NCBI RefSeq assembly: GCF_001898175.1
Contig: NZ_MKTH01000024.1
Location: 1 to 64,000 of the forward strand
Origin: Cellulomonas sp. 73-92
GTDB taxonomy: Bacteria; Actinomycetota; Actinomycetes; Actinomycetales; Cellulomonadaceae
DNA length: 64,000 nt
Direction of reading: 5' to 3'
Shown here: positions 57,027-64,000 of the stretch, one piece after another
Layout of the letters: each line of letters opens with the position of its first letter
How positions within the stretch are numbered: the stretch's first letter is position 1
Position numbers and translations under genes: made by a program
Notes under the pieces: model-generated
What the model was told of the DNA's origin: nothing
Database searches by the model: none
The model's input: only the letters and a program-made list of their open reading frames with translations

Positions 57027-57415
57027 CCGACGACGCTGCTCCCGACGTGTTCGCCCTGATCCAGGCGACCACGACCGAGCCCGTCGGTCATCTCGAGGGA
57101 CACGTGACGGCCCGGGACGAGGCGGACCTCGAGCTGCTGCACGCGGGCACGCCGCAGCATGCGCGCCCGTCGCGTCGCTCGGCTGACGCGCTGGGCCGGA
57201 TCCTGCTGGCCCTCGCCGTGGTGACGGCCGTCTCGGCGACGGTGATCGTCGCCGGCGAAGTCGTTGCCACGCCGGGGTGGCGCCGCGCCGAGCAGGTCGC
57301 CTGCTGCGTCCTCATCGCCCCCGGGCTGGTGGTTCTGGCCGCGGCGGCCGGCTGCGTCGCCCTGGGGCGGCTCGAGGCCTGGTACGAGCGGCGTCGCGGT
57401 GGTGGGTCCCCGTGA
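57023..57415 (+). CDS. Hypothetical protein with two membrane segments
   Basis: A 130-aa protein. Acidic N-terminal ~55 residues, then LGRILLALAVVTAVSATVIVAGEVV and VACCVLIAPGLVVLAAAAGCVALG as membrane segments, ending in an Arg/Gly tail. Small two-TM proteins are common in phage and ICE early regions. Function unknown. Overlaps both neighbours by 4 bases. Confidence 0.62.
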   Translation: MTDDAAPDVFALIQATTTEPVGHLEGHVTARDEADLELLHAGTPQHARPSRRSADALGRILLALAVVTAVSATVIVAGEVVATPGWRRAEQVACCVLIAPGLVVLAAAAGCVALGRLEAWYERRRGGGSP

Positions 57416-57678
57416 CGCGCGGCATCGATGAGCTCCTCACCCCGGTCACGTGCCGCCACGGCGGCCGCGCCGGCCGCCGCCCCGACGGTGAGCTCTGGTG
57501 CCCGATCTGCCGCACCGAGCAGGCCCGTGCGGCCGCGGAGGCCGAGGCCCGTGAGGAGGCCCACCAGCGGCACCTGGCCTACCTGCGGCGCCTCGGCTGG
57601 CGAAACGGCCGCCCACCGCGTGACGCCGCGATGCGCCGAGCCAACGACGACTACGACCCCGACTCCGACTCCGACTGA
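57412..57678 (+). CDS. Small zinc-finger-like protein
   Basis: An 88-aa protein with TCRHGGRAGRRPDGELWCPICRTEQ: a Cys/His pair and a Cys-x2-Cys pair that could bind zinc, then a charged helix (ARAAAEAEAREEAHQRHLAYLRRLGWRNGR) and a DYDPDSDSD tail. Not recognised beyond this. GTG start overlaps the previous stop. Confidence 0.6.
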   Translation: MTRGIDELLTPVTCRHGGRAGRRPDGELWCPICRTEQARAAAEAEAREEAHQRHLAYLRRLGWRNGRPPRDAAMRRANDDYDPDSDSD

Positions 57679-57712
57679 ACGAACCCCGACCACCACTCCA
57701 GGAGCACCCCTC

Positions 57713-58189
57713 ATGGCAAAGACCCCCGACTCCATCCCCGTGACGCTGAACATCGACGTCACCGCCAAAGGCCGCGCCGTCGTCGCGCTCGCGGACGCGA
57801 GCGAAGCGACAGCCGCGGCGCTGCTCGACGTCTTGGCGGCTCGTCAGGCGTCCGGCGACTCCGACGGCGAGGACCTGGGCCGCCTCGTGATGGCCGCCCG
57901 TCGCTCGGCTGACAAGGCCGACTGGCTGGCCGACCGCTCGCTCGCTCGAGCGAACCTCGCCCGCGCCGCCGCGCTGTTGATCGCCGCGATCGAGAACGCC
58001 GACGCCGAGGACGACGAGGCCGCGGCCCTGCCCGTGGTCGGGCGCATGGCTTGGCACAAGAACCACGACCTCGATCCACGTCGCGTCGTGCGCGTGGAGG
58101 CGGAATCGGTGTACCTCGAGCTCCCTGGCGGTGTGGCGGGGCCGTTCCCGGCATCGAACTACACCTACAGCGAAGCCGGGCAGCGCTGA
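57713..58189 (+). CDS. Hypothetical protein
   Basis: A 158-aa protein. First ~105 residues Ala/Asp/Arg-rich helices (SLARANLARAAALLIAAIENADAEDDE), last ~50 a beta-rich domain (RVVRVEAESVYLELPGGVAGPFPASNYTY). CAGGAG lies 9 bases before ATG 57713. Its stop overlaps the ParB start (TGATG). Role unknown. Confidence 0.6.
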   Translation: MAKTPDSIPVTLNIDVTAKGRAVVALADASEATAAALLDVLAARQASGDSDGEDLGRLVMAARRSADKADWLADRSLARANLARAAALLIAAIENADAEDDEAAALPVVGRMAWHKNHDLDPRRVVRVEAESVYLELPGGVAGPFPASNYTYSEAGQR

Positions 58190-59757
58190 TGGCCGCCCGG
58201 GGGAAGCGCGCCGAGATCGAGATCCCGACCACCGTCCGCAACCTGCCGTCGCCGGCGTTCGACGAGCTGACGGGTGTCCTGCCGCGGCTCGTCGAGATCT
58301 CGCTGACGACGCTGTTCCCGCACCCCAAGAACCCTCGTCGGGACCTCGGGGACCTGACCGAGCTCGCGGACTCGATCCGCTCGAGCGGCATCCGTCAGCC
58401 CTTGACCGTCGTGCCGATCCTCGACACCGACGACGAGCCGTCCGGCCACTACCAGACCGTCATCGGCCACCGCCGCGCCGCGGCCGCGAAGCTCGCCGGC
58501 CTGAACTCGGTGCCGGCGATCGTCGACGAGACGTTGACGCCGGCGCAGCAGCTCGAGCTGATGCTCGTCGAGAACGTGCAGCGCGCGGACCTCTCGCCCA
58601 TCGAGGAGGCGGACGGCTACCAGGGCCTCCTCGACCTCGGTCTCGACGTCGACGCGATCGCCCGTGAGACCGGACGCAGCGAGTCCACTGTGCGGCGCCG
58701 GCTGCGCCTGGGCAGCCTGCCGGAGAAGGCCCGGGAGAAGCTGCACACGGGGCAGGCGACGCTGGCGCAGGCCGATCGACTGTCCGACTTCGAGGACGAC
58801 CCGGAGCTCGTCGAGCAGCTGGCGAAGGTGCTGGGTTCGGCGGACTTCGAGAACGAGCTCGCCAAGGCCACCAAGAAGGTCATGATCGCCCGTGCGGTGG
58901 CCCGTGTGGTGGATGCCCTGCAGGCGGCCGGCGCGACTCCGATCCCGCTCAGGGAGCACGGTGAGTACCAGGGCTACGCGCCTGATGGCATGGTGCAGGT
59001 CGGCTACATCAGCCGGTGGGAGCTCCAGCAGGGCTCGCAGTCGCAGAAGGTGGCCAACTGGCTCGAGCACTACCTGAGCGACGTCGACGCGACGTGCGTC
59101 TTCCGCACCTTCCACAACACGTACGACGACAACGTCTACCTGTTCCGGCCCCGGTCGGAGCCCTCGGCCGGCGACCAGCCCGCGACGCCGGCGGTGGACC
59201 CGGAGTGGGAGCGCCAGCAGGCCGAGCGTCGCGCCGCCGTCGCGGCGCAGGCCGAGCGGCACGAGCGGTTCACCGGGCTGCGCAGAGCCTTCGTCGACGG
59301 GCTGAAGGCCCGGTCGATCACGACACAGCAGGTCGCGATCCTCGCCGGGTTCGTCGCTCGCCGTGACCTGATGTGGGTGTGGACCAGCTTCGACACCTAC
59401 GGCGTCGACAAGAAGCTGCTGGCGTGGCTCGGCATCGAGCCCTTCGGCAACGCCACCAGCGACGACGAGGATGACGCCGTGGTCGCCGCGGCGATCGCCG
59501 CCCTGGACACCGGGCACGCCCTGCTCGCGCTCGCCGTGCTGGGCGAGGAGGACGGACTCTGCTCGGATAACTATCCGACCGCCCGCGTCGGCGCCTACTA
59601 CGAGCTGCTGCAGCAGCTCGGCTACGCCCCGTGCAGCGAGGAGGTCGATGCCCTCACCGAGCGGCCGGCCGACGAGGCCGACGAGGCCGACGTCGACGAC
59701 GAGGGCTTCTACGACGCGGCCGACGACGTCGACGACGACGAGGGCGACGAGGACTGA
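58189..59757 (+). CDS. ParB-like partition/nuclease protein
   Basis: A 522-aa protein. ParB N-terminal nucleotide-binding domain: FPHPKNPRRDLGDLTELADSIRSSGIRQPLTVVP and VIGHRRAAAAKLAGLNSVPAIV; then LELMLVENVQRADLSPIEEADGYQGLLDLG and an HTH (DAIARETGRSESTVRRRLRLGSLP). The C-terminal ~250 residues are unlike chromosomal ParB and end in a long acidic tail (DEADEADVDDEGFYDAADDVDDDEGDED). No ParA accompanies it, so a regulatory or replication role is as likely as partitioning. Confidence 0.88.
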   Translation: MAARGKRAEIEIPTTVRNLPSPAFDELTGVLPRLVEISLTTLFPHPKNPRRDLGDLTELADSIRSSGIRQPLTVVPILDTDDEPSGHYQTVIGHRRAAAAKLAGLNSVPAIVDETLTPAQQLELMLVENVQRADLSPIEEADGYQGLLDLGLDVDAIARETGRSESTVRRRLRLGSLPEKAREKLHTGQATLAQADRLSDFEDDPELVEQLAKVLGSADFENELAKATKKVMIARAVARVVDALQAAGATPIPLREHGEYQGYAPDGMVQVGYISRWELQQGSQSQKVANWLEHYLSDVDATCVFRTFHNTYDDNVYLFRPRSEPSAGDQPATPAVDPEWERQQAERRAAVAAQAERHERFTGLRRAFVDGLKARSITTQQVAILAGFVARRDLMWVWTSFDTYGVDKKLLAWLGIEPFGNATSDDEDDAVVAAAIAALDTGHALLALAVLGEEDGLCSDNYPTARVGAYYELLQQLGYAPCSEEVDALTERPADEADEADVDDEGFYDAADDVDDDEGDED

Positions 59758-59762
59758 GTCCG

Positions 59763-60920
59763 GTGCCCAAGACGATCGGTGCGTCGGCGCATGCGGCCGC
59801 GTACGCGGGTGAGCAGGACCCGGCGCGGCTGCGCGTCGCCCCGCCCCTGCGAGCCGAGTCGCGTGAGGAGTGGCGCGAGCGGATGGCCCGCAAGGGTGCC
59901 GAGCGTCGCCGGATGGAGGCAGGTCTGCCGCGCGGGCAGGTCGTCTCGGAGGCCTCGGCGTACGACCCGGAGCACGACCCGACCGTGGCCGAGCGGCGGG
60001 CGACGCGTGACGAGCAGATCGTCGCGGCCTACGAGGCGGACGACCAGCCGAGCATCCAGGAGCTCGGCCACCGGTTCGACCTGAGCCATGAGATGGTGCG
60101 CCGGATCCTGCACCAGCAGGGTGTGCAGCTGTCACCCAAGGGCCACCACCGCACCCCGTCCCAGGCGGCGCCAGCATCCGTCCCCGCGCCGCCGGCGTCG
60201 GCCCCGGCGGTGGTCGTCCCCAAGCCGGCGCCGCCAGCCTCCCGCCCGGCTGCTCCGAACCCCGACTCGCGCGACCGGCTGGCGGCGGTCACCGCCTACG
60301 TCGCCGGCGACTCCATGGCCGAGATCGCAGCCCGCACGCACCGCAGCGCTGGGACGGTGCGCGGCTGGCTCGTCGACGCCGGCGTGCAGCTGCGGGCTCG
60401 TGGCGGCTACGTCCTGGTGCCGGGCCGTGACGAGCAGATCGTCGCCGCGTTCACCGGCCCGGAGCACCCCTCGACGAGGGACCTGGCGCAGCGGTTCGGT
60501 GTGGGCGAGTCCCGCATCGGACAGATCCTGCGCGACCACGGCGTGTCCGCTGCCCAGCCCGACCGCCCACGCAGCCCCGCACGTCGCGATCCCGCACCCA
60601 GCGTGCCGGCACCGCTGTCCACCCCGGCACCCGACGAACCCGACGCCCCCACCCAGGATCCCGCGCCGGTCGAGCCGGCAGCCGTCGAGCCGCTGCCGCC
60701 CGCCGACGCCGCCCCGGTGTCGACCACCGCCCCGGCCCCGAGGACCGAGCTGACCGCTCTCCTGCCCGACGACGTGCGCCGCGCGATCCACGACGTCGTG
60801 GCAGGCCTCATGGACGCCGCAGCAGGCCTCGCCGGCGCCGCCAAGGGCATGGCCCGCCTCGAGGCCTACGCCGCCCTGTACCTGCCCGCCACCACCGCAC
60901 CGAAGGAGACCCTGCTGTGA
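59763..60920 (+). CDS. Multi-HTH DNA-binding protein (three HTH units)
   Basis: A 385-aa protein with three helix-turn-helix units: DEQIVAAYEADDQPSIQELGHRFDLSHEMVRRILHQQGV (~80-120), RLAAVTAYVAGDSMAEIAARTHRSAGTVRGWLVDAGV (~175-212) and DEQIVAAFTGPEHPSTRDLAQRFGVGESRIGQILRDHGV (~222-260). Pro/Ala-rich linkers join them. The first and third units begin with the same DEQIVAA, pointing to internal duplication. The C-terminus ends in a helix (VAGLMDAAAGLAGAAKGMA). Probably a DNA organiser or regulator; not identified. Confidence 0.75.
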   Translation: MPKTIGASAHAAAYAGEQDPARLRVAPPLRAESREEWRERMARKGAERRRMEAGLPRGQVVSEASAYDPEHDPTVAERRATRDEQIVAAYEADDQPSIQELGHRFDLSHEMVRRILHQQGVQLSPKGHHRTPSQAAPASVPAPPASAPAVVVPKPAPPASRPAAPNPDSRDRLAAVTAYVAGDSMAEIAARTHRSAGTVRGWLVDAGVQLRARGGYVLVPGRDEQIVAAFTGPEHPSTRDLAQRFGVGESRIGQILRDHGVSAAQPDRPRSPARRDPAPSVPAPLSTPAPDEPDAPTQDPAPVEPAAVEPLPPADAAPVSTTAPAPRTELTALLPDDVRRAIHDVVAGLMDAAAGLAGAAKGMARLEAYAALYLPATTAPKETLL

Positions 60921-61339
60921 CCACCACCACCGACACGACCGACACCACGGCCGTGCAGATCGCCCTCGAGGAGCGCCGCAGGCACCTCGCCGGCGACCTG
61001 CCCCGCCTGGTCCGCATCGCCGCCGAGCGGCACTCCGTCGCCGACTCCGCGGACGACGACGTCGCCTGGGTCGAGCGCCAGCTCACCGAGCTCGACGCCG
61101 CGCTCGCGGGTCCCACGCCGAGCCTCCCGATCCCGGACGGCCCGAAGATGCTCCGCGAGACGCTGAGTGCCGCGCAGTCCGCGATCGCGGCAAGCCCATA
61201 CACCGAGCGTCGGCCCGAGCACGTGGCGCGGCTCGGGGTGCTCATCGACGCCCTGGACGTGCTGCGCCCCCTCGGTCCGAACGGCAAGCACGGTGACCTG
61301 CACACGTCGTCATGCGGCTGCCAGGCGGTGCAGCCGTGA
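60917..61339 (+). CDS. Hypothetical protein
   Basis: A 140-aa protein, Thr-rich start (TTTTDTTDTT) then helices (ALEERRRHLAGDLPRLVRIAAERHSV, WVERQLTELDAALAG). The end SSCGCQAV has a Cys-x-Cys. Not recognised. GTG start overlaps the previous stop and its stop overlaps the next start. Confidence 0.6.
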   Translation: MTTTTDTTDTTAVQIALEERRRHLAGDLPRLVRIAAERHSVADSADDDVAWVERQLTELDAALAGPTPSLPIPDGPKMLRETLSAAQSAIAASPYTERRPEHVARLGVLIDALDVLRPLGPNGKHGDLHTSSCGCQAVQP

Positions 61340-61779
61340 CGAAGCTGTCGGGTGCGCTGCCCAAGGATGCGGCGCTGAACGGGATGCACGCGATCGAGCG
61401 CCAGCTGATCAACCAGCCAGAGGACGAGCACCTGGTCCTCATGTGGGTCGGGGTGTCGAAGCTGACGACCGCGATCGAGTCGGGCGAGGTCGAGGCCACG
61501 CTGCACGTCGTCTCGATCGAGCCGGTCCTGCCCGGTGACATCACGGTCGCCGACAAGCTGATGCGCGCCGCCCGGTCGGCGCACTCGGGTCAGCACGAGC
61601 TGGAGATCGACGGCCTGACCGTCACCAAGGGCACGGGCGAGGTCATCGACGGCCCCTGGAACGCGCAGGAGATCGACGGGTCCGGCGTCGTGCGCGTGCC
61701 CGCCGACAAGGGACTGTTCCGTGAGCCCGGCGTCAACGACGAGCCCGACGACGGCGGCGACGGGGATGAGGAGTCGTGA
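61336..61779 (+). CDS. Hypothetical protein with acidic tail
   Basis: A 147-aa protein: LNGMHAIERQLINQPEDEHLVLMWVGVSKLTTAIESGEVEATLHVVSIEPV then an acidic C-terminus (EPDDGGDGDEES). GTG 61336 is used because it overlaps the upstream stop; ATG 61312 is alternative. Conserved-looking beta/alpha pattern but no known domain seen. Confidence 0.6.
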   Translation: MTKLSGALPKDAALNGMHAIERQLINQPEDEHLVLMWVGVSKLTTAIESGEVEATLHVVSIEPVLPGDITVADKLMRAARSAHSGQHELEIDGLTVTKGTGEVIDGPWNAQEIDGSGVVRVPADKGLFREPGVNDEPDDGGDGDEES

Positions 61780-62021
61780 TCGCCCCGTTCGGCCTGCAGG
61801 CGCTGCCGCACCCACGTGAGGGCATCTACCGGCGCGCCGACCTCGCCCGCACCCACGCCGAAGAGCAGCACCGCCAGGCCCTGGCCGACCGCGACACCGC
61901 GATCGACCGCTGCCCCGGCTGCGGCGGCTGGCGCGCCCACCCACAGCCCGGCGAGGGCGGCCGCAACCGCCTGCCTCAGCGGCTTCGCCCAGCCCGACAC
62001 ATCTGCCCCGAGGCCCGCTGA
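61776..62021 (+). CDS. Small zinc-binding-like protein
   Basis: An 81-aa protein with DRCPGCGGWRAHP and a late HICPEAR, a Cys-x2-Cys plus His/Cys set that could hold zinc. Function unknown. 4-base overlap upstream and TGATG with the next gene. Confidence 0.6.
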   Translation: MIAPFGLQALPHPREGIYRRADLARTHAEEQHRQALADRDTAIDRCPGCGGWRAHPQPGEGGRNRLPQRLRPARHICPEAR

Positions 62022-62485
62022 TGAAGATCTACGTGGCGTCGAGCTGGCGCAACGCCCGACAACCGCAGGTCGTCGACATGCTGACGCGGGCCGGGCACGA
62101 GGCCTACGACTTCCGCAACCCGCCGGGCGCGACGGGCTTTGCCTGGCACGAGGTCGGCTTGGCGACCGACCGGCAGACGCTCGGTGGACACGACACGGTG
62201 CCGACGCTGGACTTCCTCGACGCGATGGACCACCCACGCGCGCACGCGGCCTTCGGATCCGACTTCGCGGCGATGCACTGGGCCGACGCCTGCGTCCTGG
62301 TCACACCCTGCGGTCGCTCGGCTCACCTCGAGCTCGGTTGGGCGGTCGGCGCCGGCAAGCGCACCGCGGTCCTCCTCGACCACCACGTCACTCCCGAGCT
62401 CATGTACGGCATGGTCGACCACCTGACCGTCTCCGAGCCCGAGCTGCTCGCCTGGCTCGCGGACATCGAGGCCTTCGGTGGCTGA
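62021..62485 (+). CDS. Nucleoside 2-deoxyribosyltransferase-like protein
   Basis: A 154-aa protein: MKIYVASSWRNARQPQVVDMLTRAGHEAYDFRNP and PCGRSAHLELGWAVGAGKRTAVLL fit the deoxyribosyltransferase/DUF4406 fold (GxSxHxELGxAxGxxK). Such enzymes move deoxyribose between bases and are used by phages in nucleotide metabolism or base modification. The Glu of HLELGWA is the likely nucleophile by family analogy. Confidence 0.8.
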   Translation: MKIYVASSWRNARQPQVVDMLTRAGHEAYDFRNPPGATGFAWHEVGLATDRQTLGGHDTVPTLDFLDAMDHPRAHAAFGSDFAAMHWADACVLVTPCGRSAHLELGWAVGAGKRTAVLLDHHVTPELMYGMVDHLTVSEPELLAWLADIEAFGG

Positions 62486-62879
62486 CGTCGACGTCGCGCC
62501 GGCCGGCCACGAGTACGTGCCGCGCGACACCGCGCGCGCCGGCGAGCTGCAGGCGGCATGCGCCTGCGGATGGTGCGAGCCCGGCGCGCGCCATGGCGAC
62601 CCGGCGTGGGTCGCCGCAGCGACGCTCGACGCCTGGCAGACGCACATCGACGCCCTGGTGCCGGACTTCGCGCACACGCCGAAGGCCGAGGCCTCGCGTC
62701 GACGCAAGGCGCGCGCGCTCGTGGACGCGGCGATCGCCCTGGGCCTGGCCGACGAGGACCTGCTGCCGGCCGGTGGCCACCGCGCCGAGGTGGTCAAGGC
62801 CGCCGGCGTGAAGACCCCGCACGACGACGACACCTGGTTCGTCGTGCACGAGCTGATGACCGAGAGGACCGCCCGATGA
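62478..62879 (+). CDS. Hypothetical protein
   Basis: A 133-aa protein starting GTG 62478. ACACGWCEPG has three Cys close together; the rest is Ala/Arg-rich helix. Overlaps both neighbours. Not recognised. Confidence 0.58.
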   Translation: MADVDVAPAGHEYVPRDTARAGELQAACACGWCEPGARHGDPAWVAAATLDAWQTHIDALVPDFAHTPKAEASRRRKARALVDAAIALGLADEDLLPAGGHRAEVVKAAGVKTPHDDDTWFVVHELMTERTAR

Positions 62880-63103
62880 CCGCCCTGACCACCAAGACCA
62901 TCGTCAGCGACTCGTTCCTGATCCCTGGCAACGAGAACGGCAAGCCCATCGCGCTGGCCAAGCTCGGCGACCGGCTCGAGCAGCTCGCCTCCCGGTTCCC
63001 GCCCGGGACCACGGACATCGACCTGTCCACCCTGCGCGTCAGCGTCGACAACGGCGAGCTCGTCCGGGTGTCGGTCAGCACGCACGAGCGGCCGGTCCGA
63101 TGA
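62876..63103 (+). CDS. Small hypothetical protein
   Basis: A 75-aa protein: TIVSDSFLIPGNENGKPIALAKLGDRLEQLASRF then a beta hairpin TLRVSVDNGELVRVSVSTHE. ATGA overlaps on both sides. Function unknown. Confidence 0.58.
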   Translation: MTALTTKTIVSDSFLIPGNENGKPIALAKLGDRLEQLASRFPPGTTDIDLSTLRVSVDNGELVRVSVSTHERPVR

Positions 63104-63531
63104 GCGAGGTCCCGCACCTGGCGATCCCGGGCGATGGCCAGACCCTCGACGAGCGTCGGATGCAGCGTGTGATGGCGGCGCTGCTGGTCCACGACCAGCG
63201 CCACGGCGACACGCTGGCTGATGACTTCCAGGCGATCCTCACCGCCCGCGTACCGCTCCCGCCGACGCTGCCGTCCTGGGCCCAGCTCGTCGAGCGGCAG
63301 CCGTGCATCAAGGTCGTCTGCTCCGGCTGCGGCGAGGGCTTCCACGACGACGAGTACACGACGCACCACACGACGGTCAACGACGCCCGGGAGGACATCG
63401 ACTCCTGGCTCGGCCTCGAGGACGACGACAACGACCCGCTGTGGAAGCTCGTCGACGACGACCTGCTCTGCCAGGAGTGCCGACAGGCGCGCGAGCAGAA
63501 GGCCGCAGCACCCGCCGGGGAGATCCGATGA
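63100..63531 (+). CDS. Zinc-ribbon-like hypothetical protein
   Basis: A 143-aa protein with CSGCGEGFHDDEYTTHHTT and a later LLCQECRQARE, two Cys-x2-Cys knuckles separated by ~60 residues including an acidic stretch. Probably zinc-binding; role unknown. ATGA overlap upstream and downstream. Confidence 0.62.
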   Translation: MSEVPHLAIPGDGQTLDERRMQRVMAALLVHDQRHGDTLADDFQAILTARVPLPPTLPSWAQLVERQPCIKVVCSGCGEGFHDDEYTTHHTTVNDAREDIDSWLGLEDDDNDPLWKLVDDDLLCQECRQAREQKAAAPAGEIR

Positions 63532-63848
63532 CGCGCAACGTGCGCCGGGCGGCGATCGACGACGACCTGGACGTCTACGTCGAGGTCCAGCCCAACGCGG
63601 ATGGGTCGTTCGACATCGTGCCGTTCGTCCGGCTGCTGGCCCCTGGCGGCGGTCGTGAGGGCTCGTCGCACTACCCGAGCGGCTCCCACACCTGGCGGCC
63701 GACGCGCCGCGAGCTGAAGGCCCTCAACCGTGCCGGCATCGACCCGTTCGACGAGGCCGAGCGCCGCGCCCGCGTCTACCTCGAGCGGCTGCGCGCCCAG
63801 CGCGAGCAGGAGGCCGACCTGCGCCGGCAGATGCGACGGCTGACATGA
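63528..63848 (+). CDS. Hypothetical protein
   Basis: A 106-aa protein: IDDDLDVYVEVQPNADGSFDIVPFVRLL then a charged helical C-terminus (FDEAERRARVYLERLRAQREQEADLRRQMRRL). Function unknown. Coupled to the preceding gene by ATGA. Confidence 0.58.
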   Translation: MTRNVRRAAIDDDLDVYVEVQPNADGSFDIVPFVRLLAPGGGREGSSHYPSGSHTWRPTRRELKALNRAGIDPFDEAERRARVYLERLRAQREQEADLRRQMRRLT

Positions 63849-63915
63849 ACCCAGCCCGATCCCCGCCGCGCTCGCGGCTCACCCCGCTCAGAACCGAACG
63901 AAGGAGATCTCGCCC

Positions 63916-64000
63916 GTGCCTTGGGCCCGCGTCGGCGACAACGCCGCGACCTACCCCCCGCTGCTGTCCGTCGCCGGCGTCAAGGGCGCCGACGAGCGCA
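63916..64000 (+). CDS. Phage/ICE replication-type protein, N-terminus only (cut by window end)
   Basis: GTG 63916 has AAGGAGAT at 63901-63908 and gives VPWARVGDNAATYPPLLSVAGVKGADER, an N-terminus like the MPWxRxxD...P proteins that begin replication-initiator or helicase-loader genes in actinophages and integrative elements. Only 28 codons are visible, so the assignment is tentative. Confidence 0.5.
   Translation, partial: MPWARVGDNAATYPPLLSVAGVKGADER

Larger units (their letters stand above)
55116..64000 (+). mobile_element. Left end of an integrated phage or ICE-like element at tRNA-Val
   Basis: From the tRNA to the window end all genes are small, tightly overlapping and mostly unrecognised, with a repressor-like gene, divergent excisionase-like gene, ParB, HTH proteins and a probable replication protein. 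This is the typical lysogeny/early region of an actinobacterial temperate phage or integrative element. The left boundary is placed within the 3' half of the tRNA by inference. The right end, integrase and attR are beyond the window. Confidence 0.7.

Noticed and set aside
1..64000. CRISPR arrays and insertion sequences
   Set aside because: No set of regularly spaced direct repeats and no transposase motif or terminal inverted repeats were seen.

Overview
The window is very GC-rich and gene-dense, with many 4-bp ATGA/GTGA stop-start overlaps, frequent GTG starts and several leaderless-looking starts (a TAnnnT box 6-8 bases before the ATG). Together with the gene order glnE-glnA2 / panB / map-ppgK and the Nif3-zinc ribbon-histidine phosphatase block, this points to an actinobacterium of the Micrococcales, most like Cellulomonas/Isoptericola/Cellulosimicrobium. 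The genus is inference; no rRNA is present.

Layout. (1) 1-6150: defence-type accessory region with the end of a type I specificity subunit (HsdS), an Mrr-like endonuclease, a hypothetical/PIN pair, a type I methyltransferase subunit with no adjacent S or R gene, and an Ala-rich hypothetical. (2) 6250-9860: SGNH lipoprotein, a TetR-MFS efflux pair with a perfect operator-like palindrome, and a small DSPGPxSG repeat protein. (3) 9880-36000: a nitrate respiration, molybdenum and nitrite island: modABC with a 7Fe-type ferredoxin, a TDT exporter, narK-narGHJI, a three-cysteine regulator, moeZ-moeA-moaC-mobA-DUF6457-moaD, and an opposing operon of two membrane proteins, a copper nitrite reductase (nirK) and mogA-moaE-moaA. 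Divergent from the latter is a second three-cysteine regulator, a cytochrome P450 and a DUF2249 protein. The pieces form a pathway: molybdate uptake, Moco synthesis, nitrate import, nitrate to nitrite (NarGHI), nitrite to NO (NirK) and, by inference, NO handling by the P450/DUF2249/NnrS-like genes. No classical NorB or NosZ is present in the window.

(4) 36000-45130: VapBC pair and core metabolism (glnE, glnA2, panB, mgsA, map, ppgK, PilZ protein). (5) 45130-55080: a TetR/NmrA cassette lying between a partial rnpB-like sequence and the real RNase P RNA gene, then an ABC exporter, a phosphatase/zinc-ribbon/Nif3 operon and an alcohol dehydrogenase. (6) 55083-64000: a tRNA-Val(TAC) followed by the left end of an integrated phage or ICE-like element. 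It begins with a repressor-like gene whose stop codon lies inside the tRNA, a divergent MerR/excisionase-like gene, then a tight operon of small genes with ParB, a triple-HTH protein, a deoxyribosyltransferase-like protein and a probable replication protein cut by the window end.

Most notable: three copies of a shared promoter element (TTTTCACGG-N6-CCGTAGTAAATT type) in front of the ferredoxin/modABC-TDT, narK and moeZ operons; two related three-Cys regulators; the P450-DUF2249 operon beside nirK; and a repressor/tRNA arrangement resembling integration-dependent immunity.
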